Below are positions 32,882-40,594 of a DNA stretch of 64,000 bases, in pieces. Below the pieces are notes generated by a model. That model did no database searches. It had not been told where the DNA came from and worked only from the letters and a program-made list of their open reading frames with translations. The position numbers and the translations under genes are program-made. Source of the stretch: Epilithonimonas hungarica (GTDB lineage Bacteria; Bacteroidota; Bacteroidia; Flavobacteriales; Weeksellaceae); NCBI RefSeq assembly GCF_900102265.1, contig NZ_FNBH01000001.1:620001-684000 (forward strand), read 5' to 3'. Every line of letters starts with the position of its first letter. Position 1 is the stretch's first letter.

Positions 32882-33451
32882 ATGAAAAAAATAATATTCT
32901 TAACACTTTTTGTTATTTCAATGAGTTGTAAAACACAGGAATACCCCTTAAAAACAGATTACACAGAAGTACCTAATTATTCATATCTAAAGGATATTAA
33001 CAATGAATTAGATTCATATATTGGTATTTATAACGCTAATTTTCAAGGAAGAGAAATAACCATATTTATTACAAAAGAAATCCATAAACTTTTTGATCAA
33101 GGTAAAAATAAATTTTATAAAGATGTTTTATCTATAAAATATGTAATTGTAAATTCTTCTGGAATCACTCTTCAAAATACTCAAAACATGACTTTACCAA
33201 CACAACAAATAAGGCATACGATTTATAGTCAATGGGCTGAAGAAAATGGAAATCTAATGCTTTTTTATTATGGAGGTACCAACTGCGGAGTTGGATGGGG
33301 AAGTATTCATTTGAAAAAGATAAACGCTACTCAACTTTCTTGGGAATATCTACCCAATGATATAATTCTTGATAATAGCCGATGTCCCGCAGGGACAGAT
33401 ATCAATATCTACCTCCCAGAGACTAAAGATTTGATATTTACAAAACAATAA
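32882..33451 (+). CDS. DUF6705-like secreted lipoprotein, copy 1
   Basis: A 189-residue protein. The signal sequence ends at MSCK (Cys16), a lipobox-like site. The body shows the pattern YPLKTDYTEVPNYSYLKD, then LDSYIGIYNANFQGREITIFI, and ends with LPETKDLIFTKQ. I recognise this as the Chryseobacterium-type DUF6705 family; its function is unknown. It starts 12 nt after the toxin-like lipoprotein gene and must be co-transcribed. Its base composition is clearly more AT-rich than that of its paralogue at 33485. It could be a partner or immunity-type protein of the upstream gene (speculative). Confidence 0.75.
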   Translation: MKKIIFLTLFVISMSCKTQEYPLKTDYTEVPNYSYLKDINNELDSYIGIYNANFQGREITIFITKEIHKLFDQGKNKFYKDVLSIKYVIVNSSGITLQNTQNMTLPTQQIRHTIYSQWAEENGNLMLFYYGGTNCGVGWGSIHLKKINATQLSWEYLPNDIILDNSRCPAGTDINIYLPETKDLIFTKQ

Positions 33452-33455
33452 TTAA

Positions 33456-33477
33456 AAAGCCCCAGCAATGGGGCTTT
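33456..33477 (+). terminator. Terminator after DUF6705-like copy 1
   Basis: AAAGCCCC / GGGGCTTT around AGCAAT is followed by AT. It is nearly the same as the hairpin at 34057-34079. Confidence 0.7.
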
Positions 33478-33484
33478 ATGTGTG

Positions 33485-34051
33485 ATGAAAAAAATATTAT
33501 TAATATTTGCCTTAATACTAGGCATCGTGGGCTGCAAAGCCCAAACTTATCCTCTGAATACTTATTATGGAGATGTTCCAGAATATTCTTATATGAAAGA
33601 CCTGGATAATGTACTGTCACCCTATGTAGGCATCTACAAAGCCACGTATAACGGGAATGAGACTACCTTGTATATTACGAAGGAGGAGAAAATGCTTAAG
33701 GTTAATTCATTAAATAAAAAATACTTTAAGGATGTCCTTCACATCAAATATACCGTAAAGAATATCTCAACAGGAGCTATACTGCAGGATACCCAAAATG
33801 TAAATACACAGGATAACAAGATTACAAGTATTGGAACCTTAGTTTTTGATAATAATGCTATTGACCTTATACACTACGGTGCAGGCTGCGGGCTTGGAGG
33901 AGGAGACATCAAGTTGAAAAAACCATCAGCCAACCAGATCAGCTGGACCTTTTCCCCGGAGTCTACCATGATGCTTCCCGGACAATGCCCCAACGTGGAT
34001 AGAAAGATCTATCTTCCCGAGGCAGCAAATCTGATATTTACAAAACAATAG
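33485..34051 (+). CDS. DUF6705-like secreted lipoprotein, copy 2
   Basis: A 188-residue paralogue of the 32882 gene. It starts MKKILLIFALILGIVGC (lipobox IVGC; the GTG one codon earlier is less likely). It shares YPLNTYYGDVPEYSYMKDLDN, SPYVGIYKATYNGNETTLYI, KYFKDVLHIKYTV and the exact C-terminal octamer DNA for DLIFTKQ/NLIFTKQ. The gene starts about 8 nt after the first copy's terminator and is followed by a nearly identical terminator, so gene plus terminator was duplicated as a unit. Composition is less AT-rich than copy 1. Confidence 0.75.
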   Translation: MKKILLIFALILGIVGCKAQTYPLNTYYGDVPEYSYMKDLDNVLSPYVGIYKATYNGNETTLYITKEEKMLKVNSLNKKYFKDVLHIKYTVKNISTGAILQDTQNVNTQDNKITSIGTLVFDNNAIDLIHYGAGCGLGGGDIKLKKPSANQISWTFSPESTMMLPGQCPNVDRKIYLPEAANLIFTKQ

Positions 34052-34056
34052 TTATC

Positions 34057-34079
34057 AAGCCCCTGCAATGGGGCTTTTT
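34057..34079 (+). terminator. Terminator after DUF6705-like copy 2
   Basis: AAGCCCC / GGGGCTT around TGCAAT, followed by TTT. Confidence 0.75.
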
Positions 34080-34099
34080 ATGATTATGATGAAAAAACT

Positions 34100-34960
34100 A
34101 TGAAGAAATTATTTTTACTACTCTCGCTTTCCTCTTCTCTTATTCTTTTTGCTCAGGAAGATTCTGACGTTTCAATACATAGTAATACGATAATGCCTAT
34201 TCGTTACGCAAAAGTTACTTTTGAAGGAAAAACCTACTATAAAAATACTGATGAAAAAGGAAGGCTAAAGTTAGATAAAGGAGAAAAGATATCTAAGATA
34301 AGTGCAACCGGCTTTGAGGATTTTTTTCCGGAAAATAACCAAAAGGAATATACACTTACAGCTAAAAAATCAATTGAAAGTAAAGGTGATCTTCCAAAAA
34401 ATAAAATAAAGACAACTATTGGTAAATTATATAAGAAAACAGACCTTTATAGGGGAGCAACAGATGCTGTTTCAACCCAGGTACAATATTTACCTTATAA
34501 AAATGATTACCCTGAAACAGCATTCATAAGAAGCATAAGTTTTTTATCATTTTTTTCTACTAAAGCAAAAAAGCAGCCTATCATCCTCCGATTATATAAA
34601 AATGACAATGGACAGCCGGGTGAGCTTTATGGGACAACAGATTTCGTAGTAGAATGCAAACCAGGAAAAAGTATCAATAAGGTTGATCTTTCAAAAAGTA
34701 ATATCATTCTTCCTAAAGAAGGATTATTTATAGGATTGGAATGGATCAACATCCCTGCTACTGTCTTAAAATATGATTACATAAAAAATATTGACGGCTC
34801 GTCTTCAAAATCAAAGCAATCTATTCTTAATCTTGGGGTAGCATATGAATCAACAGATGAAGACAATAATTTTTGGATTCTATCTAGTGATGGCTGGAAA
34901 AAATCTAAACCTTTGTCCAAGCTCTCCAAAATAAATTTTGAAATAATAATTTCTGATTAA
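34100..34960 (+). CDS. Secreted protein of unknown function
   Basis: A 286-residue protein with signal peptide MKKLFLLLSLSSSLILFAQ. The first part (about residues 28-95) resembles a carboxypeptidase-regulatory-like beta-sandwich (PIRYAKVTFEGKTYYKNTDE-type, then GRLKLDKGEKISKISATGFE). The second part (about 130-286) is a beta-rich domain with LRLYKNDNGQPGELYG and an SKSNIILPKEGLFIGLEW segment, as seen in surface proteins that share this arrangement in Flavobacteriia. No function is assigned. It ends the accessory island, just before a bidirectional terminator. Confidence 0.65.
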   Translation: MKKLFLLLSLSSSLILFAQEDSDVSIHSNTIMPIRYAKVTFEGKTYYKNTDEKGRLKLDKGEKISKISATGFEDFFPENNQKEYTLTAKKSIESKGDLPKNKIKTTIGKLYKKTDLYRGATDAVSTQVQYLPYKNDYPETAFIRSISFLSFFSTKAKKQPIILRLYKNDNGQPGELYGTTDFVVECKPGKSINKVDLSKSNIILPKEGLFIGLEWINIPATVLKYDYIKNIDGSSSKSKQSILNLGVAYESTDEDNNFWILSSDGWKKSKPLSKLSKINFEIIISD

Positions 34961-34993
34961 AATAAACTAAATAAATGTGTATTTGAAAAAATA

Positions 34994-35021
34994 AAAACCA
35001 CAAACTTAAGTTTGTGGTTTT
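34994..35021. terminator. Bidirectional terminator before asnB
   Basis: AAAACCACAAACTTAAG continues into its own inverse: a perfect 28-nt palindrome. It serves the 34100 gene (+) and asnB (-). The core ACCACAA also appears in the hairpin at 29998-30027. Confidence 0.85.
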
Positions 35022-35049
35022 CGTGTAGTATAGTTAGTTTAAATAAATT

Positions 35050-36711
35050 TTAATAAGCTGTTTCGTGAACTTTTACAGCACGTCCGCTCGGGTCATTCAT
35101 CTTTTTAAAAGCTTCGTCCCATTCTAATGCTACAGGTGTAGAACAAGCAACAGATGGAACAGAAGGAACACAACTTGCAGCAGAATCACTTGGGAAATGA
35201 TTTTCAAAGATCGTTCTGTATCGGTACTCCTCTTTGCTCATTGGAACGTTGATCGGGAATCTGAACTTTGCATTGGCCATCATTTCGTCCGTTACTTCGT
35301 CCTCGGCAACTTGCTTCAAAGTGTCGATCCAGGAATAGCCAACACCATCACTGAACTGTTCTTTCTGTCTCCAGGCGATGCTTTCCGGGAGGATATCTTC
35401 AAAAGCTTTTCTAAGAACCCATTTTTCCATTCTTTCAGGCGTTACCATTTTATCTTTTGGATTGATGGTCATTGCAACATCCATGAATTCTTTGTCAAGG
35501 AAAGGAACCCTGCCTTCGATTCCCCAGGCCATCAAAGATTTGTTGGCCCTAAGACAATCATAAAGATGGAGTTTGCCCAATTTTCTCACTGTTTCTTCAT
35601 GGAAAGCCTGAGCTGATGGCGCTTTGTGGAAATACAAGTAACCTCCGAACAGCTCATCCGAACCTTCTCCGGAAAGAACCATTTTAATTCCCATAGACTT
35701 GATCACTCTGGCCAAAAGATACATTGGTGTAGAAGCTCTGATCGTGGTAACATCATAAGTTTCCAAATGATAAATTACGTCTTTGATGGCATCCAGACCT
35801 TCCTGAACGGTATATTTGATCTCGTGATGTACGGAGCCAATATGGTCAGCTGCTTTTCTGGCCGCTGCCAGATCCGGGGAGCCTTCCAATCCAACAGCGA
35901 AACTGTGTAGTCTTGGGTACCAGGCTTCCTGCGTATCGCCACTTTCTATTCTTTGTCTTGCAAATTTTGCAGTTACGGCAGCAATGATAGAAGAATCCAA
36001 ACCACCAGATAGTAAAACCCCGTATGGAACATCACTCATCAACTGTCTGTGTACGGCCTCTTCCAGTCCTTTTCTGATAGCAGCGATATCCGTTTCGTTG
36101 TCTTTTACATTTTCGAACTCTGTCCATTCTCTTTTGTACCATTGTTGTAGCTCTTGCCCGTCTTTGCTGTAAAGGAAATGCCCGGGCAAAAATTCTTCAA
36201 TCTTGTTACAAACGCCTTCAAGCGATTTTAGTTCAGATGCAACATAAAAACTACCGTTTTTATCCCAACCCATATATAATGGAACAATGCCCATGTGGTC
36301 TCTTCCTATTAAATACGCATCGTTCTCTTCATCATATAATGCAAATGCGAAAATTCCATTTAATTTCTCAAGAAAATTTTTCCCATCTCTTCTATACAGA
36401 GCTAAGATCACCTCGCAATCAGATTGGGTCAAAAATTCATAATCGGGAAATTCAAGTCTTAATTCTTGGTGATTGTATATCTCTCCGTTTACAGCCAAAG
36501 CTACTTTTCCATCTTTTGTGAATAATGGTTGCTTTCCGGATGTTGGATCCACGATGGCCAATCTTTCGTGAGAAAAGATAACATTGTCGTGTTGATAGAT
36601 TCCGGACCAGTCTGGCCCGCGATGTCTTATTTTCTTAGACATTTCCAATATCTGAGGTCTTATCACTTCATTTTTTTGTTTTGTGTCAAACACACATACA
36701 ATTCCGCACAT
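35050..36711 (-). CDS. asnB: Asparagine synthase B (glutamine-hydrolysing)
   Basis: Makes asparagine from aspartate, ATP and glutamine in the cytoplasm. The 553-residue protein has the nucleophile Cys2 (MCGIVCVFDTKQKNEV). The N-terminal glutaminase domain (to about 200) includes RHRGPDWSGIY and LAVNGEIYNHQEL. The synthetase domain follows, with its PP-loop YGVLLSGGLDSSIIAAV (about 225-241) and SGEGSDELFGGYLYFHKAP. The extra C-terminal part (SAASCVPSVPSVAC) is usual in AsnB. The start is fixed by the processed Met before Cys. It is a single gene, with a clear promoter. Confidence 0.96.
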   Translation of the reverse strand: MCGIVCVFDTKQKNEVIRPQILEMSKKIRHRGPDWSGIYQHDNVIFSHERLAIVDPTSGKQPLFTKDGKVALAVNGEIYNHQELRLEFPDYEFLTQSDCEVILALYRRDGKNFLEKLNGIFAFALYDEENDAYLIGRDHMGIVPLYMGWDKNGSFYVASELKSLEGVCNKIEEFLPGHFLYSKDGQELQQWYKREWTEFENVKDNETDIAAIRKGLEEAVHRQLMSDVPYGVLLSGGLDSSIIAAVTAKFARQRIESGDTQEAWYPRLHSFAVGLEGSPDLAAARKAADHIGSVHHEIKYTVQEGLDAIKDVIYHLETYDVTTIRASTPMYLLARVIKSMGIKMVLSGEGSDELFGGYLYFHKAPSAQAFHEETVRKLGKLHLYDCLRANKSLMAWGIEGRVPFLDKEFMDVAMTINPKDKMVTPERMEKWVLRKAFEDILPESIAWRQKEQFSDGVGYSWIDTLKQVAEDEVTDEMMANAKFRFPINVPMSKEEYRYRTIFENHFPSDSAASCVPSVPSVACSTPVALEWDEAFKKMNDPSGRAVKVHETAY

Positions 36712-36749
36712 TTTTTTATTTATTTTCTGTTTTGATTAAAATTATATTG

Positions 36750-36757
36750 CAAAAATA
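36750..36757 (-). promoter_or_regulatory. -7 box of asnB
   Basis: Minus strand TATTTTTG matches TAnnTTTG and lies 38 nt before the ATG. No -33 element fits at 18-21 nt. Confidence 0.5.
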
Positions 36758-36994
36758 TATTTACTAATTCAAAAATAAAATTATTTTTTGTTTTAATGTT
36801 TGAAATTTAATTTATTTTACATTTTTGGTTAAATATTTTCTTTTTATAGGTGGGAAATAGTAATTATTATTGATTTTTTATATAAATTAAAATTTGTAGA
36901 CTGATTTTTAGATAAGAATAGGCTGGAAATATTGATTTCAGCAAATTTTTTAAATAAATATTTATTTTTTTTATTAAAACTGATTTTTTTTATT

Positions 36995-37025
36995 TGTAGA
37001 TTAGAAAAATTGTACGATTTTTGCA
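36995..37025 (+). promoter_or_regulatory. Promoter of the intergenic RNA candidate
   Basis: TTTG (36995-36998), a 19-nt gap and GATTTTTG (37018-37025), one mismatch to TAnnTTTG. No open reading frame follows before the terminator. Confidence 0.45.
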
Positions 37026-37031
37026 ACGAAA

Positions 37032-37138
37032 ATTGTATTGTAAATGCGAAATGGTCTTCGGAGCATTTCAAATTGCATTTATGATTTTTTTTCATCATTT
37101 GTGTTTTTGCCCTCTTATTCATAGTAAGAGGGTTTTTT
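37032..37138 (+). ncRNA. Candidate small RNA of about 107 nt
   Basis: After a promoter-like sequence, the region contains a hairpin with stem AAATGC..GAAATG / CATTTC..GCATTT closed by a C(UUCG)G tetraloop (about 37045-37083). It ends in a strong intrinsic terminator (37110-37137: CCCTCTTA / TAAGAGGG, then T-run). No convincing reading frame exists on the plus strand. The purA promoter starts after the terminator, so this is not a purA leader. It could be an RNA of the Flavo-1 type or new. Confidence 0.4.
37110..37137 (+). terminator. Terminator of the intergenic RNA candidate
   Basis: CCCTCTTA / TAAGAGGG around TTCATAG, then TTTTTT; no annotated gene on the plus strand lies upstream within the region. 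Confidence 0.85.
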
Positions 37139-37150
37139 ATTTTGTATGAT

Positions 37151-37181
37151 TTTGCTAGGCCATATTTATAGTATAACTTTG
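37151..37181 (+). promoter_or_regulatory. Promoter of purA
   Basis: TTTG (37151-37154), a 19-nt gap and TAACTTTG (37174-37181) are an exact match to the Bacteroidetes promoter; the ATG is 27 nt further on. Confidence 0.85.
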
Positions 37182-37208
37182 CAAATAATCTAAAAAAAGT
37201 AAAAAAAT

Positions 37209-38495
37209 ATGTCAACTTACGTAGTTGTAGGTCTTCAATATGGGGACGAAGGAAAGGGTAAAATCACAGACGTCTTATCGGCAAAATCTGATTATGTGGT
37301 ACGTTTTCAAGGAGGCGATAACGCTGGTCATACGGTGTATGTCGGTGATGAAAAATTTGTATTGCATCTTTTACCTTCTGGTGTTTTACAATGCAAAGGG
37401 AAATGTATTATTGCCAACGGAGTAGTTGTGAATCCAAAAGCTTTTATCAAAGAGATCGAGCAGATCGAGAGCAAAGGACTGAAAACAGACCACGTTTTTA
37501 TCAGCAGAAGAGCACACGTTATCATGCCTTACCATATTTTGCTGGATACGTATAGAGAAGAAGAACAAGGGGGAACGCAGATCGGAACGACTAAAAAAGG
37601 AATCGGTCCTTGCTATGAAGATAAGATCGCAAGAGTCGGGATCCGAATGATCGATCTTCTAAATCCTGAGGTTCTGAAAGAAAAGATCGAAAAGAATTTA
37701 AAGACAAAAAATTCACTTTTTGAAAAATATTTCGAAAAGCCAACATTGGATGTTGAGGAAATCTACCAGGAATTTTTAGCTCTGGGTGAAAAACTGAAAG
37801 ACAGGATTGTTGATACAGAACTGGAGATCAATGAGGCAATCAACGAAGGGAAAAACATCCTATTCGAAGGAGCTCAGGCACTGATGCTTGATATAGATTT
37901 TGGAACTTATCCTTATGTAACTTCTTCTTCGCCTTCTACGGGCGGTGTTTGTACCGGGGCTGGTGTCCCACCGACTGCTTTGAAAAATCTTATTGGTGTT
38001 GCAAAAGCTTATACTACAAGAGTTGGTAATGGACCATTTCCAACAGAATTGGATAACGAATTAGGAGAAAAGATCAGACAAATCGGTTCAGAGTTCGGAG
38101 CTACCACAGGAAGACCAAGAAGAACGGGTTGGTTGGACCTGGTTTCCCTTAAGCATGCTTGTATGATCAACGGAATCAATAATCTGGTCATTACTAAGTT
38201 AGACGTCCTTACGGGAATTCATCCTTTGAAAATTGCTACCAAATATAAAACCGAGGATGGAAAAATCATCGACTATTTCACATCATCTACAACCAAATTG
38301 TACCATTATGAACCGATCTATGAGGAATTAGATGGTTGGGACGGAGATATTACTAATGCAAGAACTTATGATGAACTTCCAGCAAACGCAAAAAAATATA
38401 TCGAATTTATCGAAGAGCATTTGGGGATCAACGTTTATTTGGTTTCTGTAGGACCAGAGCGTTCTCAGAATATTATCAGAAAAGAATTATTTTAA
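37209..38495 (+). CDS. purA: Adenylosuccinate synthase
   Basis: Joins IMP and aspartate at the expense of GTP to form adenylosuccinate, the first step from IMP to AMP. The 428-residue length is normal. Motifs: VVGLQYGDEGKGK at the N-terminus (catalytic Asp in GDEGKGK), GGDNAGHTVYV, GTTKKGIGPCYEDK, TSSSPSTGGVCTGAGVPP and TTGRPRRTGWLDLVSLK. GTP-binding TKLDVLTG lies near 330. It is cytoplasmic and monocistronic, with an exact promoter and a terminator. Confidence 0.97.
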   Translation: MSTYVVVGLQYGDEGKGKITDVLSAKSDYVVRFQGGDNAGHTVYVGDEKFVLHLLPSGVLQCKGKCIIANGVVVNPKAFIKEIEQIESKGLKTDHVFISRRAHVIMPYHILLDTYREEEQGGTQIGTTKKGIGPCYEDKIARVGIRMIDLLNPEVLKEKIEKNLKTKNSLFEKYFEKPTLDVEEIYQEFLALGEKLKDRIVDTELEINEAINEGKNILFEGAQALMLDIDFGTYPYVTSSSPSTGGVCTGAGVPPTALKNLIGVAKAYTTRVGNGPFPTELDNELGEKIRQIGSEFGATTGRPRRTGWLDLVSLKHACMINGINNLVITKLDVLTGIHPLKIATKYKTEDGKIIDYFTSSTTKLYHYEPIYEELDGWDGDITNARTYDELPANAKKYIEFIEEHLGINVYLVSVGPERSQNIIRKELF

Positions 38496-38813
38496 TATTA
38501 ATAATTTTCTACTCTATAAAAATAAAATCCAGAATCTAATTCTGGATTTTTCATTTGTGTTTTTGCCTTTCCAAGAAAAATAAAAACTTCCTTGGTTCTG
38601 AAAATTGCATCTATTTTTCAGAGCATTCGTGTTTTAGAGTTTTTATGCTTTTGATTTTTGTCTTGTTTGACGGTGCAATAATATAAATTCTTCAAAACAG
38701 GAAAAAGAAATCTTCAGTTTATCTGTTTACTTATATATACTCACGGTATTTGAATTTCTTAATTTTTAATTTAATTATTTGAAAATCAAATAAGTTTATT
38801 TGTAAAACAGTAT
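38496..38813. other. Intergenic region after purA
   Basis: 318 nt between convergent genes. It holds the purA terminator, a 17-nt string TCATTTGTGTTTTTGCC (38551-38567) that also occurs at 37095-37111, and two weak hairpins (CCAAG..CTTGG, CTGAAAA..TTTTCAG). No gene is seen. Confidence 0.6.
38525..38551. terminator. Terminator of purA
   Basis: AAATCCAGAAT / ATTCTGGATTT around CTA; runs on both sides make it bidirectional. Confidence 0.85.
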
Positions 38814-39743
38814 TTAGAAATTATTGATGATATAAAGGTTAATGTCAGTTTCAGAAGGTAAATTAAGCTTTCTGCGGATCCTGTACTTCTTGTTTTCGAT
38901 AGCTCTGATGGTGGAATTGGTCGCTGTTGCGATCTCTTTTGTGCTGAGATTGAGTTTGAGTAAGGCGCATACTTCTAATTCTGTCGAAATAAGATTAGGA
39001 GAAATTGCTAGGATTTTATCAAAAAAATCAGGAAATTGGGATTTAAAATAAGTAATGAAAAGTGAATTTTTACTCATTGCCAAATCATACAATTCACCTG
39101 AAAAATTGATCTTGTCTGTTTTCTGAATAATATTATTCAGTCTTTCTTTCTCTACATAGTATTTTACAAGAATACGTTCTTTGCGATATATAAAATACAT
39201 GCCAATAAAAGTGCAAAAAGATATTTCAAATATTTTATAGATCCTGACATACCATTGTTGTTTTAAAGTAAGATTGACACTGAAAAATTGGCTTAAATAA
39301 TAATTTGTTCCGGCATTGATCAAAAACCAAATAAGATATGAAACAACCAGGAAAAATATGAACCATCTGTCCCGGATATGGTCAAAGAAAAAAGAGAGTG
39401 CTATAGTAAGGGAAACATATGAAAGGTAATTCATACAGCCTTCTCCAGAAATGGTATCGAAATAAAAAATAAAAAAACCGAGAGAGAAAAAAAGCAAAAA
39501 AAGCAGATTGCTATTGAACCTGATCCTGTCAGGAAAAAATAATGTTCCTAACATAAATAGGGCAGCCATTGCGAAAATTAAAAGGCTGTCATACTGCTCA
39601 AGAACAATATTTAGAACGATATTGCAAGCTAATAGTAATACAAGGGTCAAAGTATAAACGTCAAACAAGATGCTCTTCTCATATTCCATCTCATTTTTTG
39701 CAAGATCTCTTTTTTTAGCTAATATAGAAGCTATTTGGTTCAT
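38814..39743 (-). CDS. Membrane protein with C-terminal LuxR-type HTH
   Basis: A 309-residue protein that links a polytopic membrane domain to a DNA-binding domain. Six or seven hydrophobic segments lie between about residues 28 and 185 (for example SLLIFAMAALFMLGTLFF and FLLFFSLGFFIFYF). A short coiled region (VEKERLNNIIQKTDKI) leads to a LuxR/GerE-type HTH at the end: EVCALLKLNLSTKEIATATNSTIRAIENKKYRIRRKLNLP. No receiver domain is present. Such one-component membrane regulators are seen in Flavobacteriia; the signal is unknown. The gene is divergent from a glycine-zipper lipoprotein gene, a possible target. Confidence 0.8.
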   Translation of the reverse strand: MNQIASILAKKRDLAKNEMEYEKSILFDVYTLTLVLLLACNIVLNIVLEQYDSLLIFAMAALFMLGTLFFPDRIRFNSNLLFLLFFSLGFFIFYFDTISGEGCMNYLSYVSLTIALSFFFDHIRDRWFIFFLVVSYLIWFLINAGTNYYLSQFFSVNLTLKQQWYVRIYKIFEISFCTFIGMYFIYRKERILVKYYVEKERLNNIIQKTDKINFSGELYDLAMSKNSLFITYFKSQFPDFFDKILAISPNLISTELEVCALLKLNLSTKEIATATNSTIRAIENKKYRIRRKLNLPSETDINLYIINNF

Positions 39744-39995
39744 TTAGGTTATGTGGTTTTTCTTGATAAATAATTCATAAGTGTAAATCAATATTTTTAT
39801 TAATTCCACTCAAAGTCAATTAATGATAAAATTGCTTTCCAATGTTTATATTCAGCCAAATTTACTCAGTTTTTTTAATTGAATTTATATTCGTTTAAAT
39901 GCGATTAACAAATTTTAACTTTTTATAATCCGTTTTGGAATCAAAATTGAAAATGACTAAGTAATAATTCACATTTTGTGAAAAAATAAAAGGTT

Positions 39996-40532
39996 ATGAA
40001 AAACTTATTTTTAACAGGAGCAAGTATCATTTTATTATTATCCTCATGTAATAAAGATGAGAAATTACAAACAGCTTCTTTGGAACAACAAAAACTGGAT
40101 TATCAAGCAAGACAGATTGATATTGAGAAACAAAAATTAGCAATAGAAAAAGAGAAGATCAATTTTGAAAGACAAAAAGATAGTCTCAATAAAGTTGAAG
40201 CGGAGAAAGAGCAGGAAAGAAAAGCAGAGGCTAATCGTGTTCCCAGAAAAAGGACTACAAGAAGTTCTTCTTCTGGAAGTGTTGCAAATAACTCGTCTTC
40301 AGCTTCCAGTGGTTCAAACACAGCTGCCACAACCACAACAGCTCAGAAAAAAGGTTGGAGTAGTGCTGCAAAAGGCACAGTTATTGGTACAGTTGGTGGA
40401 GCAGCGGCTGGAGCAATTATCTCCAAAAAGAATCCAGGTCTTGGTGCTGTGATCGGGGGTGTTGCAGGTGGTGCAACGGGTTACACGATTGGACGGGCAG
40501 AGGACAGAAAATCGGGTAGAGTACAGAAGTAA
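39996..40532 (+). CDS. Lipoprotein with coiled coil and glycine zipper
   Basis: A 178-residue lipoprotein: lipobox LSSC (Cys18), then a long charged coiled coil (about residues 28-80: LEQQKLDYQARQIDIEKQKL and on), a serine/threonine-rich linker (about 85-118) and a YMGG-type glycine zipper (about 125-170: AKGTVIGTVGGAAAGAIISKK, GLGAVIGGVAGGATGYTIGR). Glycine zippers of this type insert in or oligomerise on membranes. Envelope stress or structural role is possible. It is followed by a terminator. Confidence 0.8.
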   Translation: MKNLFLTGASIILLLSSCNKDEKLQTASLEQQKLDYQARQIDIEKQKLAIEKEKINFERQKDSLNKVEAEKEQERKAEANRVPRKRTTRSSSSGSVANNSSSASSGSNTAATTTTAQKKGWSSAAKGTVIGTVGGAAAGAIISKKNPGLGAVIGGVAGGATGYTIGRAEDRKSGRVQK

Positions 40533-40560
40533 ATTTTCTTCATATATATTTTAACACGGA

Positions 40561-40594
40561 AAGATTGCTTATTTTTGGTAAGCAATCTTTTTTT
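40561..40594 (+). terminator. Terminator directly before a start codon
   Basis: AAGATTGCTTA / TAAGCAATCTT around TTTTTGG, followed by TTTTTTT. The ATG of the next gene (40595) begins at the end of the T-run. Confidence 0.85.

Larger units (their letters stand above)
36712..37208. other. Intergenic region between asnB and purA
   Basis: 497 nt. It holds the asnB promoter (36750-36757), an RNA candidate at 37032-37138 with its own promoter and terminator, and the purA promoter (37151-37181). The remaining stretch 36760-36990 is extremely AT-rich with no gene. Confidence 0.7.

Noticed and set aside
36844-37215. A 123-codon minus-strand open frame between asnB and purA
   Set aside because: The protein is low-complexity (N, K, F, S, I), spans the purA promoter and the plus-strand terminator, and has no homology I recognise. 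A shorter start (MNKRAKTQ...) is not excluded but not supported.
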